From Paragonimus westermani (taxonomy: Eukaryota; Platyhelminthes; Trematoda; Plagiorchiida; Troglotrematidae): 64,000 bases of DNA. The position numbers were made by a program, and so were the translations under genes. The stretch lies in the NCBI GenBank assembly GCA_008508345.1, contig QNGE01001700.1:32958-96957 (forward strand), in the 5' to 3' direction. The notes under the pieces were generated by a model. It searched no databases and was not told the origin of the DNA. It worked only from the letters and a program-made list of their open reading frames with translations. Numbering within the stretch: position 1 is the first letter of the stretch; every line of letters begins with the position of its first letter. Positions 15,801 through 28,380 of this stretch are shown piece by piece.

Positions 15801-17532
15801 TGAGTACTTCACGTTCTAACGCTACGTTCGTAACAATAGCACACTTATTATCTTGAAAAGTTCCCTTCTCAGATAACAAGATTTTGCCAAATTTTTAGTG
15901 AGAATACTTGAAGTTAAATTCTTGTGTTTAGTCAAACTAACAAGATTAACTACCATTCATTCGTTATAAGACCTAGATAATTTACACTGCACCGTAATTA
16001 TGCATCAGAAGTCGTCCTTTGGTTCCGAGAAAAGTGCTGTTTACCAGGGACAACTGTTTTGAAAGGATGTGGGTGTTGATTAGATCCAGTTGACAAATTC
16101 GTACGTGGTAGTCGACTGGTGCAGGGTGTTCATAAATGGAGTACGGCCGTGACATAAATACAAGAGGCAAGTTCGATATAGTGTGACCTGCCTTTACAGT
16201 TCCATGTGCTCGTTCCTTGTTTTACTTTGTCAACTCAACTTATTATCGATGGTCCGGTTTCCACGATAAACTTGGAAATTATACAGCTTAGTTTAAATTC
16301 TATGCGGGTTCTAAACATATACACTACAACTTCATAGTTCCATGCTTTTCCATACCTGATACATTCACAACGTCTTCAGTCTTCCAAACTTCTATACAAA
16401 CTGTGCACGGAATATGTTTGCTAGCTGCTGGCACAAAGAGGGAATAAATGTTTGCCTCACTGGTACATCTCAAATAAACTACGAAACATTCGCAAAGCAA
16501 ATCAGACTAAATCAGGTTGCTTGTCAGTAATTATCGCAAAAATTGCCATTATCGGGATGTTTAATGCCATCACAACCAAGAGTGAGACTGACCGACTTAA
16601 TACCCTTTAATTCTCATCGTCAGTCGTTTTAGGGCCGACCAAGAGACAAACATGTGGCCAATGTTCGTAATTTGGAAGGTAGAACTACCGAGGGAATGGC
16701 TGCTCTGATCATGGACTGACTGCAATATGAACAACCAGAAGGACTGTGTCGTTGTTTTGAGGTCACTTCTGCAGTAGTTAGACCTACAGAGACTCGTTGC
16801 AAAAACACTTATGAAATTATCTATCCAGGTAGGCTTGCTTGCCCTTTCAAATTGTTTAGTTTGCTTTACTTGGACCGTTCATATTCAGCAGTACATCACT
16901 GGGATCACTGTGAATAAGCAAATCTCATGATTGAGAACTCGCAGACGTTTCACTGATGCCATCAAAGGTGTCATAACAAGTGAAATGAGACTGTATCAAC
17001 AGACTATAAGGAATAATTGGAACAGTACCAAAGGTTAGCCAATCCAATATACGCGAACGAAAATGTTGTTCTTTTCGGGACACATTGGTCATACTTTGTT
17101 CAATTTTGTCAAATCGCCAGTAGTTCTTGGGATGTGGCTTGCAACTAGAGGGATTAGGGGAAGCTCCTAGCCTCATATGGGAATCAATCATTAGTGAAAG
17201 TTCTACATCCAATGGAGGTCACCTCATGTGGTTGATGAAAAGTGAATCGAAGGGGAAAAACCATACAAGTTTCGATTTAGGCACTGTGCCGGATAACGGA
17301 TGTTAACTGTTCCTTCCGTGTGCAACAGTGAATGAGACCAAGTGCATTTTCCTCAGATATCCCTACTGGTCGGATTGATGGCAAAAGGTAATGGGCTGGG
17401 ACATTGAGTTTTCTTATAAAGAAATGGAATTTTCATTGTTCATTTGAGAAGTTAGAAGACTCACTTGCGAAAAATCGGGACTTAGGCCGGCTTCGAATCG
17501 GCGGAAGAAATAGCATGCTAAGACGTGGCAAA
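6871..17532. other. no gene recognised
   Basis: About 10.7 kb of AT-rich sequence without an open frame that I can assign. The frames at 11609-11839, 12309-12611 and 14555-14803 are 76-100 codons long and match no family I know. No tRNA, rRNA or clear simple repeat was seen. It behaves like intergenic or long-intron DNA of a large repeat-rich genome. Confidence 0.6.
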
Positions 17533-17790
17533 TTGATTCTAGCGTGAACTGACTGAAGAATCCTGCGTTAGCAGTCAGTCGGCTGGATCACTTTGTGGAC
17601 TCCCTATGATACGATGAGCTAGGTGGGTAGGTAAATTCCCATATGAAATTACTGAGCCACCGGCCTGGCTTCGTAGTTCGGTTGATAGACCACTTGATGC
17701 GTTTTTGTTGCTGCTGTCTTTAATGTTGGTTCAAGTCGAACCAAAATGCAGGTTTTTTCGCAACTGAGTCTCTTTTAACTTATCAACTCC
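17533..17790 (+). repeat. tRNA-derived repeat, copy A
   Basis: This segment matches the repeat at 35.37-35.65 kb in the same order: a module of about 120 bp beginning GCGTGAACTG, then a tRNA-like part beginning GGCTTCGTAG near 17669, then a tail with an AACTGAGTCTC block. The tRNA-like part keeps an A-box-like TAGTTCGGTTGATAGACC and a B-box-like GGTTCAAGTCG, so it could once have been transcribed by RNA polymerase III. It is more diverged than the 35-kb copy. Confidence 0.65.
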
Positions 17791-18286
17791 ACTGAACTGC
17801 TTACCAGCAACATGTCTGGGAATTGCTGAATCCACTAAAGAATAAGAGATAACTTCGACCATACAACGAATTCTTCGATGGTCTGTCAAATGTTATCAAG
17901 GGATATCAATTTTTGAAATATGAGTGGATCCACACAAGAAAGCATGGTTTTTGGACAGTGTTTGGACTATTTTCTCAAGCTCTAACAAGCGATTATTTTC
18001 AAGGATCATCATTTTTACAGAGGTCATTGAGGATGGGTATCCATTCATGTCTGAACCACTTTCCAGCAATTATTTTTGAGGTAAGCTGCTGTAGGTATCC
18101 AACCGGGTTATGGAACAATGAGGTTTCTTTGGAACACTGAGAACAACGGACTTTCGGGGAGGTGACCACTAATCTGAGGGACTAGATTGCAGAAGAACGA
18201 GCGTGTGATGCACAACCTACTCGAAAAAAAATGACCGATTGTGGATACTCACAACAAACTTAGTAATCGGTCAAATGACTTCATAA

Positions 18287-19000
18287 ATTACCATCTTTGT
18301 TCCGCTAAATCAAAAACGAAACCTCATAAGATGCCTGACGGGTAGAGCGTTAAAGATCTGCACCTCTGACACTTTACAAGCTGTGCTAGACTTTCTACAA
18401 GAAGTGTTCATGCAGAATAGCTACCCAATGCGTTTCATTCAGAAGCCGATGCAGGCGGTAGAGTTGAAGCTTAAGGCGTTTATTAGTCTTCCTTTCAAGA
18501 GAGATCCCATGGCCGAAATTATCTCCAGAAAGCTAAGAAAGTCAGTCGAAACAACCTACCTTGCCGCTCATTTGTGTATCAGTTTCCGTTCAACACCCGT
18601 CATCATGTCACAACTCAAAGGCAAACTTCCATGTTTTACATACAATTCTTGTGTGCACTCATTTGTTTGCTCGTGTCGAACACCATATATTGGTCGTACT
18701 ACAAGGCGATTGTCGGACAGAGTGCGTGAACACCATCCTGCGTGGTTGAACAGTGGTGTGATTAAAACAGTTTCAAGCGCGATTGTTGCTCACTTGATCA
18801 ACTCCAATCATTCTGTCAGTAAAAAAGATGCTTTTCGGATTGTCTGCCGAGTGCCAAGAAATCGATCAAAAGTGGTGGGATTTCGAATGTTGACCGTTGC
18901 CGAAGCCACCAACATGCGATTGCGCAACCCTGACCTCTGCGCTTAGATGAAGTTTGTGACGACACTTAACCGCCCCTGGCCCACAATCAATCAACAGTGA
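18287..19000 (+). pseudogene. Penelope-like RT C-terminus plus GIY-YIG endonuclease
   Basis: The frame is open from just after a stop at 18284-18286 to a TAG at 18944-18946. It includes the motif FVPLNQKRNLIRCL near 18296, a PLE block common before the linker, then YPMRFIQK and CISFRST. The GIY-YIG domain follows at about 18655-18800 with the CSCRTPYIGRTTRRLSDRV signature (the YIG half is intact; the first half reads SFV). The frame ends in LRNPDLCA. After the TAG the same frame continues as MKFVTTLNRPW to a TGA at 18998-19000, which resembles the usual PLE end, so the TAG is probably a premature stop replacing a sense codon. The first ATG (18383) has no special status. In PLEs the GIY-YIG domain nicks target DNA for target-primed reverse transcription. 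This copy is unlikely to be active. Confidence 0.8.
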
Positions 19001-19095
19001 TCACGTAATTGATAACAAATATGTCGTCCTTAACCTATACTGACCGTTTATCTGACTCACACTAGTCACTGTCTTCATATTTATTGTGTTGTAAT

Positions 19096-19136
19096 TAGCC
19101 TGATGATCAAACACGGAAAACAATTTTTGTTCGCTA
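19096..19136 (+). ncRNA. hammerhead-ribozyme-like motif of the Penelope-like element
   Basis: Downstream of the PLE frame lies CTGATGA (19100-19106), nine bases, then GAAA (19116-19119), the two conserved core strands of a hammerhead. Stem I pairs TAGC (19096-19099) with GCTA (19133-19136). Stem III pairs AACAA (19119-19123) with TTGTT (19127-19131) around a TTT loop. C19132 sits at the cleavage-site position. Stem II is poor: only a U-G wobble can form in the nine bases between the core strands. Hammerheads are known in the terminal regions of many PLEs. The broken stem II suggests low or no activity. Confidence 0.6.
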
Positions 19137-19140
19137 CTCT

Positions 19141-20648
19141 GTCTTTCTCATGACTTTAATGGGTATTTTCGACCAAATTACCATCTCCCTATTCATACCG
19201 TGTCCGATCACAAAACTTTTTCTTATGCGGTTCGTTGTTACAAAGTCTTGTGTCATAAATGTAGACAACCTGAGATCACGTAATTCGTGTGGGTTTTGGT
19301 AGAGACATTATATAGGTCACTAAATCTACCGACTATACTTCTGCCAAGAAATTAGAAGACTATTTGTGGTTAGGTTGATTTACAATTTAGGCAATGCGTT
19401 GTGAACTCCTCTTTTTATGACTGCTACTAGTTCTCTGTTTCGCTTAATTAGATGCGTAAGATATAACACATTTCGATTAGCTCATTTTCTCGAACACTGA
19501 GCCTCCCTTGTCGTATGTCAAGCGGAAAAGCTCGAACTTTGGAAAAGTGTTTTGGTTTTCGAACAACGTGATCAATAAAAAGCTGACCGATTTAAACTGG
19601 TCTACTTTAGCATCGATTCTGTCCCAACCATCACAAAGGCCATTTCTTCTGAGAATCCTGTTAATTGAATCGTAGACAGTGGTCAACACGTTGTATAACA
19701 AACATATAGATACATCAGGAAAAAAAGTCTCCGAATGTGCTTCCACCAAAAAAAGAAAATAATTTGCCAAATGTGGAAAACAGGTCAGGGTAATCAGTGT
19801 CAACAATACGAGACTTCACTTTGGTTTAACTTAGAATTGGCTTTCTTCCCCATTGCAATAATGGGTCATTTTTATTCTATCAAATTTTGATGTCATTTTT
19901 TCCACATACCTCTTCGTTCTGTTCGGGAGTGAACGAAATTTTTGAACTGTCATTTAAATTTGGTGGGGTAAACAAGTTAGCCAAATTCTTTTCCGTGAAG
20001 TTCCAATCGGACTGTATTTTTGGAGAAGAAAATTTCAAAGGGATTAACTACAAGCAAAAATGATAGAAAGAATATGATGTTGATTGATTCACGACTTTAA
20101 GAAAAACGGCCTGGTTGCTTCTTACTGTTTGTGAAAACCTCAGTAGCCATTCCAACTGGATCCAGATTGTATATGCAATCATGAAAATGGCAGGTAACGA
20201 GGGCTCTCCGTGTGAACACTGAGTGCACCGTATGCACAGTCTGCACTTTTCAAATGAACTTATGCCTGTATTGTTACTTACAAACGATGAAAGGGTTGTA
20301 TTTATTTGGAAAACTGTTTTGGTTGGTGTGATCACTATATTCGTGTTCCTATGAGCTGGTCGTCAGATCATTCGACCGGAATCGCCGGACCAGTTTTTCT
20401 AATACCACAAATCTCTCATATGTCCAGCCTCTTCATTCGTTAAGATGAGTGTGTTCACAGCAATTCATTGGTTCAATCATACACAGGTATGGTCGTTTAA
20501 TAAGGACTGGTTATGTTTCCATTGGAAATCCTCTTGAACGAACGTAGGCTGATATATTTATGCCATAAATAAAGTAGGAAGCAATAGGTGTCTACATAAA
20601 ACCAGGTGTCAGAAAGTCGTACTTCGGTAAGATCTTACTCTTAACAAG
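19141..20648. other. no gene recognised
   Basis: AT-rich sequence. A 109-codon minus-strand frame (19477-19806) and a 95-codon one (20048-20335) show no recognisable domain. Nothing else seen. Confidence 0.5.
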
Positions 20649-20709
20649 CCTGTGATTTCAGCGTATATCACACACTGAATTCGTTTTACCCTAACGGGTC
20701 ATCAGCAGG
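20649..20709 (-). ncRNA. degenerate hammerhead-like motif
   Basis: On the minus strand CTGATGA (20705-20699) is followed by a 3-bp hairpin CCC-GTTA-GGG and then TAAAACG where a hammerhead has GAAAC, so the conserved G12 is replaced by T. Stem I can pair CCTG (20709-20706) with CAGG (20652-20649). A hairpin TTCAG/CTGAA fits stem III. The base before the cleavage position is not the expected U. It looks like a mutated PLE-type hammerhead, but no PLE coding sequence was found beside it. Confidence 0.35.
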
Positions 20710-23700
20710 TGTATCAAGGGACAACAATAAATCGCCCCTTTCAAAAATTCTGTTTTCATGTATGTGAACTGAGTGTGTTCAGTTCATCGCAAGCCAGCAA
20801 AATCCGGGCAGTGCTCAACCGTCCCAAGCCCCATGTGGAATGCATAAAAATGTCCTATGGTAAAGATGCTAAACCACTGGTCACGAATCACCTGTATTCC
20901 GAATAGAGTAAAAGAACAACGGATAGTCCACAGAATAATTGACAGTGCAGAACTATTCTGACAAATTCAACGAACAGAACGCAAAGGGAATAAGGGGAAG
21001 AGAGCAGATAACATCTCAAGAAGGCTGCACTTTGAACTGTACGGCCCACGGGAACTACATTTTGCACACACTTCTCACAACATGAAAAGATGAGGCTGGT
21101 TTGCTGCATACTCTTAATATGTTGGCTTACTGAAAGCGAAAGGATTCCAGTATCCTTGTGGACTGAGTCGAGTGACTCATAAATGCCTAGGAAGTCGATG
21201 AATATCAGTCATTTCTAAGTTTCAACAAGGGGGATAGATTACGAAGAAGTGATCAGGATAGAACCCTGTCTGTTCTTCGGGAATTTTTCCATTACGTTTT
21301 GTGCAGCAAGTCTGGTCCCGCTTTCTTTTGCGTTCAGCTTTTCACCTGAGTACAATATCTAATATGGCCTCGGAAAAGTCATGCCAAATCATCACGACCA
21401 AATGTTCAATCGAAATTGCTTGTGGATCATACTGAAATGTGAGTACCGCCGAAGTTGTTAGTTTCGTGTCTTCATACATTAAATGTTGATTGATATTTAT
21501 CTGGTGAACCACTTTTCTGGCAGCGCAGGATTTCATGGTTAACACTGTTAGAAATTCCTCTGTATCATCACGTTTACATAATTGCAAACAGCAACTCAGA
21601 AAACAATAAAAATCTTAATCATCTCTTGACCCATATTTACTCTGTGTTATAGCAACAGTGAGAGGATCACACAATTAATTTGTTTATGAACAACAGCACG
21701 AGATATTTGTTTATTGGATGACTATGAACACGAGTATCCCAAACAATTTAACGCATTTTTTCCAGCTTTACGTTAAGGAGTGAATTTAGCTGAGGCAGTT
21801 TAGCATTTATCTTTCTGAATTTTCAGGCATGTAACACAGTCTGTCATATCACTTCATCCAAAAGTTACCACATGAAGATTAGTTCCGAAGGAGAAAAAAC
21901 TTTACGTTTATATTTTAAGCAACAAACTTTTTCTTGTAACTACTGTACAATGAATGAACAACGCAAATTGCACTGGCTTATGAAGTATGAGCTTGCCACA
22001 CGTGTGTGGTGTTGATATGTGGTGGTTTAAGCAACGAAGTGAACCAACCCTATGCTTTGTCAAGTAATCAGCACTGAGGTCACTAATGCGCTTGGTTCGC
22101 AAAATATATGGAGGAAAACGTTCGTGATTAATAGTCACCTTGTGAGAGGAATCCACATGTAAAACCTTGCACAAATGAATGCATCGTTAGGTATTTATGG
22201 ATTCCGAGTTGACTGGTGTCAATTAGTTTTCATACGAAGATATGCAGTGGTTTACTTTAACAAAGTTTACCACGTATGAAAAAAATTTCCCGTTCAATAA
22301 ATGTGTCTCTCAAAATCCTTAAAAAGCAGTGGGAACTTAAGAAGATTGATAAAGTCAGAAACCTCAGTTTTCATTTCAGATTCACATAAACTGTTACAGA
22401 ACTGTAACAGACACTCGGGGCAAATTACAACTCGACCATCAGTTGTCTTAGGACGGAAACGGTCACCATTTTTCTATACATTCCTGAATTTTTTGAGTCG
22501 TATGTATTTCATAGTATGCACACAGGTTGTATTACCAATAGGTAGCGTGGCAGATTTGTTATTTTAAAGGAAATGAAACTGATGGGAAACACGAGTTTGT
22601 AGCCAAGCTAGTAGGGCAGTTGTCACGTCTGAACCAAAGATAAGATTTTTAACAACTTGGTCTCTTCTAAATACACATAAATGTTTTGAATATCTATATA
22701 AAAACCAAACCTCACCTTATATGTACATCTGATGGACGAAAATGTTACGTATCGTCGCATTGCTTTGCTTCCAGGCAACGAATGTCCCTTTGAGCGAACA
22801 AGAACGTAAAATCTATCACATGCTTTGAAATAAATTTGATATGATATTATATGCGTGTAACAATGCCAAGTAAACATATGTAGATATTCTAACCAGAATA
22901 CTAAAAAATATCACGTTCACGAAAGTATAGGAAAGTGCTTCTCCCGGTAGAGTAGGGCACCTAATCGCATGGAATTCAATCGATTTGAGTTCACCACAGT
23001 TGGTAAGACGATGCTATTTTGTAAGCACCATCAAAATAGAACTATGCTCCCAATTACTTCTAAGTCATGTTGCTAGTCATCTAAAAGAAACTATACCTTC
23101 AAGTCGTCTGCGTTTGTGGTGGTTGTGTAACTTTCATGTAATGATGTGTGACCACACGTCGAAGTAAATAATATTAAAATCTACAAACGGCTCGGAACAA
23201 AGAGGAAAGAAATCGAATACGAACTAGATGGAGTTAAGGTGTTGAGTTTGAAAGCGTGCAAAAACAGTGCGTTCACACACGGGTTTGTACAATGTCAGGC
23301 AATCCAGGTATAGATTGAAACAGGAACTCTGAACTACAGTATGAACAGCAGTATGACGACGGTTTTATCTGGGTTCAGGATAGAACCAGTAAATTCGGTT
23401 TGTGGAGACTGAAGGTATTTCAAGAAATGCCTGGATGAAAGAACGTGAATTTCATGAAGCAAAGATGTATGTTAAGGCCTCAGACATATTCGCGAGCCGT
23501 CGTCACTGAAGCACATCACTCACGTGCCTGATAGTCTGCTCAAACGACGTCAATTGTGTGTGAATTCTATCTAATGGTGGACCCTGTGCTAAAATACTTT
23601 TACAAATGATCGCAGTTAAGCCATCAGAACCAATGCAATGCTCACGTAATACAACAAAAATACGTACAATCGTGCTATTTTGCAGATGGACTAGGCAGGT

Positions 23701-26089
23701 TACACTAAATCACCGAATCTGGTGTAGACTACGTTTCATTTTGACAGAGCGGGCTGTGAAGATCATTCACGAACAGCATTCCAGGGGTTATTAAGCAGTC
23801 AAGCCGGATTTGATTTAGAGTGTTGGCATTGCTGTTTCAGCTTACAGGGGAGGGATGGCTTCATTTTCATCCCAAAAGTATGTGGCTTTTGAAGGTTTGC
23901 TACATTAAAGGATTCACCTGAAACACAGTATTTTATGTCTCGCAAAGTGTTTCGTGGGCAAGAATATCCCTCCAAGGTGGTTTCCCACTGGAAGAGTAGC
24001 GTCAAGCGAACAAACTCAATGGATGAATTTTCGTAATTTCTTACATAGAAAACAGCATTTCCGTATCCTGTTTTAGTAAGCCAAACTTCCGTTTTTCGTG
24101 ATGATGCTGAATAAAATGGCTGAGACACATTCGCCTCCTTGGACGTAATCGACTAGAAACGTCTATTCACGGAAATAATACTAAAACCTCGGATAAGATG
24201 CGAAGAACTGAAGGTATACCAGCTGTTCATAAAACCTTTTTCTGCTGAGAATTGCAGGCTGAACTTTCCATTCGCCATCACAGGATGGCCAGCGCACAGT
24301 CAAGGATTTCGGTAATATCACGTGAATGCTGCTCACATTTGGTCACAGGTTATAGTTGAGAAGTGATTTATGCCAACCCCTAACGAAAACTCTTTACACA
24401 GCTTTACCGGGGCCGTTTATCATTGGGTTATTTTTGAGATTCCTTATGGCTGAGTGAGTTGAATGGGTAACCAAGTCTGGATTTGAGATTGCTGAGTTGC
24501 GGGTATAACCTTGTAGCACAGTTCATGTGAACAGGTCTTGTAGGGACATGCGGTATTAATCTATTCAAAGCTCGGATTTTTACAAATAGTTCATCTCCAA
24601 ATAATTCAGTTTGCCGAAATACTCATTAGAAGTCGAATTTGGTTAAAAGATGATATTCTCTTTGGTGTTAACACATATTACTTATAACAATTAATCTTAT
24701 TTGTATGTTCGTATACATGTGCGTGTCCTGACCTGATTCCTTCGAATTCGGCTAAATCTGGTGAGTATGAGTAGTAGAAAATTCTGGTTCACGCAAATTG
24801 AACCTCACTTGCAAATGATTTCATCCGTGGCATTTTCAAAGACTTCTGAGCCAACCTCTTTATTTACGTTGCCCCCATTAATCACAAGTGAGTGTTTAGA
24901 CATGGTACAACGGTCTTGCTCAATTTGAAGCCAATGGCAAAGCAGTAAACACGGTTGCCTTAAAAAAACGCGGCCAGAGTTCTATCCTAATCATGGTAAG
25001 CATGCGCACCTATGACACAGTCTACTAGGAGGAAAACTTGAGTGTATTGCTCTTTTCTAAAAGAAGCTGTTTGGAAAGCTTGTGGGAATGCGAGGGACGC
25101 GGTCGGTCTTGAGCACTGTTCAAGTTATATGATGCTTGCGTCAATCCGTAGTTTGGTTGGAGTCCTTACTAGGAAAATCGATTCAACAAATTGTGTCATT
25201 CTCAACATCTGGAACCACTAGTGATGATTATCAGACACCACTCTGTTAGCCATGTTTACAAAGGTTAAACTGAATATACAGTTTTCCACCCAAAAATGAA
25301 CGTTCTCCTAATATACACTTTCATATAGCTGATGACTTCCGGACATGAGAAATACTGCCTGATGAGACTTATCACAGTTTTTTCCCTATAGTTGACATGC
25401 CTCCCTACTCCTTTTAATTGACTTTTGTACAATGTCGACCACCCTGCGTTTAGCTCAAACATGGACCGGTCTGTGAGTACTAGTGCTTGCCGTGGGCCCA
25501 CTCAGATCGGCTCACAACACAGCAGCGTCTCCATGGAGTCTACCTGTCCCATCGTTTCCGTTTCTGATAATCATACTTGTCTTTGTCTCATATACTCAAC
25601 AATATCACCCAATTATCTAATAGCATGACACGGAGCCGTGACTTGAGCCTAGTCCATCACCGCTTTCCTTTACGTCGTCAATGCAATGTGAATCAGTCAA
25701 TTGTGGTTCATTTAGGAAGAGTGTTTTTACTGCCAGACCTTCAACTCGAGGTCATTCGACGAAACGAAAGTTGGGAATCAACTGAGTTTACTAGAAACAG
25801 CTCGCTGAAGTAGATCTTCTTAAGGTAATTAGGAAAATAAATCTCACAAAAGATAAATGGGGAACCTCAAAATTTAGTCCAGTAGAAGAACCACACTCAC
25901 GCCATAATTCCTACTGATTATCGGCTGAAAACATTCATGAATGTTTATTTTCTTGAAAGGTGAACATAATTTTTTCTGGTCAAATGCAGCAAGAGGAAGC
26001 AGCAAGGCTATTTCAGGTTTTCGGGGTCGAACAGTCCAGAGTTGGAATCCCACTTCGATGAATTACACTCACCATTTAGAACTTTCGAA
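20710..26089. other. no gene recognised
   Basis: About 5.4 kb without an assignable gene. The longest frame is 109 codons at 23799-24128 on the minus strand; it has no recognisable motif and unclear splice sites, and could be a host exon or chance. Confidence 0.5.
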
Positions 26090-27179
26090 CTCCCACGGTT
26101 CGTAATAATTGGTGAGCCATGTGTTCCAAATGCAGTGCTTCAGAGGAATGGGGTTGGCCTCTCAGGTGCGAAGAAGCATCTTCATCAAATGCGACCAGTA
26201 AGCGTGCGGCTTATCTCAACCACTTATGCTGCTGTGGATGGTGTGGTTCACCTCGGGCTACTCAAAGATAGTGAGTAGCAAGGTCTTTAGTTGAAATATG
26301 ATAGGGGTGAACATTTCCGTCACGGGATCCGACATTGTAAATTGTGACACCCGTCTTCTCTATGGTCGGCACACTGAACCACCTCTTCGCGGTGCCGACT
26401 GAACAGTCTCGGTGCGAAACTTGACTGGCCAAGCGTCCAGCAACTCCAGATGGGGTCAACCACTCAACTTTCGATCAGGAATATCCCGCCAGCTCCTCCA
26501 ATTTGGCATCTATCAGTACACAGGATAGGCAACTGTTCAGAATATGGCTATATATTTAAATTTGACGCTGGTTTGTTGGCATAGTTTTGTATGCATCGAC
26601 ACGGAGATGGTGAAGAATAGGAAGTAGGTGCTCAGCCTCCTTCTACTGTTGACTGTACTGACTGCGACCTCAGCTTCCCAAACAAAATTGGTCCCAGTCA
26701 ACATAGGAGGCATGCGCATCCTGTCTAACGCAACCTCGAGAGACTCAGATGCATGAAAGCCGCCCCATCAAATTGATTTCAGCAAGAATCAGCTTCTGTT
26801 GTCCGACTTGCCAATAAACTGGCCACATCGTGCTCCACTCCACGCGAACTGCATCGCCGGCGCCTGCCACATTTCCCTGACTGTACTCTGGGGAACATCA
26901 GGACTTGTCCATATGCTATGAACCGACAGAAATCTACTGCTTCCACTACCAGCCCAACCTCTGTCCCACAGATAAATATGATGTTCGATATAGTGAGTCC
27001 AAAGCTGCTGAATAGTCCGAGTGGTTTTCCCGTTTGACCCAAACAACAATAACTCAAATGGAGCCTAATAGTCGGGCTTTATTACATAACGATGAATTAC
27101 CAGCAACTGTCTCAGGACTTCATGCGAGCAGATTTAGAATGATATAAGCACAGTCTGATTAACATTCACGCCTCTCAAG

Positions 27180-28375
27180 CTTTTCCATACACATGGTGTC
27201 TAGCCACTCGACGACTTGTTCGTGTCGTTGTGAGAACCTGCATAAACAGGAAACGGACAAGGAAAGCCAACTACGCTGCGATTCAAACCCTGTACCATCA
27301 GGGAAAGAAAACTACTGCTTTAACAGTCTTTTCTGGAAACTGGAGGACTGCCTATAAGACGAACCGTGGTCTCCCGGATAATTCCAACCAGCACTTGTCC
27401 GAGTTATTATCGGCTCATCCGCACACTGATGAGTTACCATCAAGTACGATTCTGCCCCCACACTGGTCTTTTGTCTGCCCAGTCAATAAAGAAGTTTTAT
27501 GAACTCCGAAGAGCGTGGAAAATATCACCATTAGTTTGGCGTGGTTTTCGAATCCACGCGTGCCGCTGCCACATCACGTGTGTTCCAAAAGTGAAGCACT
27601 TGTTCTCTTATTGAATTGAGATCTATCGCACTATCTTCAACATAGGTTCTTTGCTTCCACACGATATTGGCTGGTCGTTGAAATATGCATTTACAATTTC
27701 CAGCTGTCCAGTTCGCATTCGTACGCCGTGATGGTTGCCTAAAAGCAACAACACAACTCTAAATACTGCTCGGTAACTCATGAACCAAGTCTTCCAGCCT
27801 GTGTACGGCCTTTATCGATGTGTCCAAGGCGTTCGATTCTATCGCGCAAGATTAGATAGATTGATCGGCCTAAGCGTTCAGTTCTCCTCCACCTTAAAGA
27901 CATTACATTACTGATTCTTGTCGGAAAGTTTTCGTCATGCTCAAAGGTGTTCTCCAGAGTGACTCACTGTCACCATTGCTGTTCATCATGACAACTGATA
28001 AAGTGTTGGTTCTACCTCAACCGAGCTTGGCTACCAGCTCCACAATATACTGGCCAGTGGACTTGCGTATACTGACGATCTGACCCTCCTGGACGAGAAT
28101 CCGACGCGCCTTTTGCAGAAGCTTGCAGCTACCTCTAGTGCTCTGCAGTTATCCGAAACTTACGGTCATCTGTGGCGATCATGAGCACAACACAACAGCT
28201 ATCGCTGAAGTCTACTCAGTTCGGTCTGGACATTACCCGTTCAATAACAGCCTCTGACACGGTGACCTACGCGGGTATCCCGTTCACCTGGAAAGGTAAA
28301 GCATTCAACAGTCACCGACTGCAAATTTGGACGGTGCTTGGTGAAAGTACCAAAGAGCATCTGAGGCCGCATTAG
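27180..28375 (+). pseudogene. R2-like reverse transcriptase, frameshifted
   Basis: Consecutive RT blocks appear in three frames. The N-terminal block NRKRTRKANYAAIQTLYHQG at 27241-27300 is typical of R2-like proteins. ITCVPKVKH lies near 27577. Motif A FIDVSKAFDS is at 27811-27840. Motif B-like GVLQSDSLSPLLF is at 27946-27984. The catalytic box reads YTDD at 28068-28079 instead of YADD or FADD. VTYAGIPFTWKGK (near 28262) marks the start of the thumb region. At least two frameshifts separate these blocks, so no full protein can be made. Frame 28172-28375 ends in a stop but continues in the same frame beyond the LTR insertion (see 30846-31260). Confidence 0.75.
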
Positions 28376-28380
28376 CGCCT
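28376..28380 (+). repeat. 5-bp target-site duplication, left copy
   Basis: CGCCT directly abuts the outer end of the LTR element at 28381. The same five bases occur at 30841-30845 at its other end. A 5-bp duplication is usual for Ty3/gypsy integrases. Confidence 0.85.

Larger units (their letters stand above)
18230..19140 (+). mobile_element. Penelope-like retroelement, 5'-truncated
   Basis: The segment holds the C-terminal part of a Penelope-like element (PLE): the end of the reverse transcriptase, the linker, the GIY-YIG endonuclease domain and a downstream hammerhead-like motif at 19096-19136. PLEs combine exactly these parts. The RT catalytic region is not recognisable upstream. Frame-disrupting changes lie just before 18287, and an in-frame stop cuts off the last residues. 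The element is a decayed copy. Confidence 0.8.
26090..28380 (+). mobile_element. R2-like non-LTR retrotransposon, 5' segment
   Basis: A plus-strand decayed non-LTR element interrupted at 28,380 by an LTR retrotransposon. Near 26118-26200 a short block in shifted frames resembles the N-terminal C2H2 finger of R2-type proteins (a CSKC pair followed by a FRGMGLASQVRR block). A region rich in S, T and P follows, with DELPATVSGL near 27091. The RT domain with recognisable motifs lies at about 27230-28375. A single-ORF layout with N-terminal finger and central RT suits the R2 group, which typically carries a C-terminal PD-(D/E)XK endonuclease rather than an N-terminal AP endonuclease. No 28S rDNA flank is visible, so insertion at the classical R2 site is not supported. 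Confidence 0.6.

Noticed and set aside
22915..22990. Possible tRNA-like segment (CGGTAGAGTAGG, GAATTCAATCG)
   Set aside because: Only a partial B-box match and no pairing arms.
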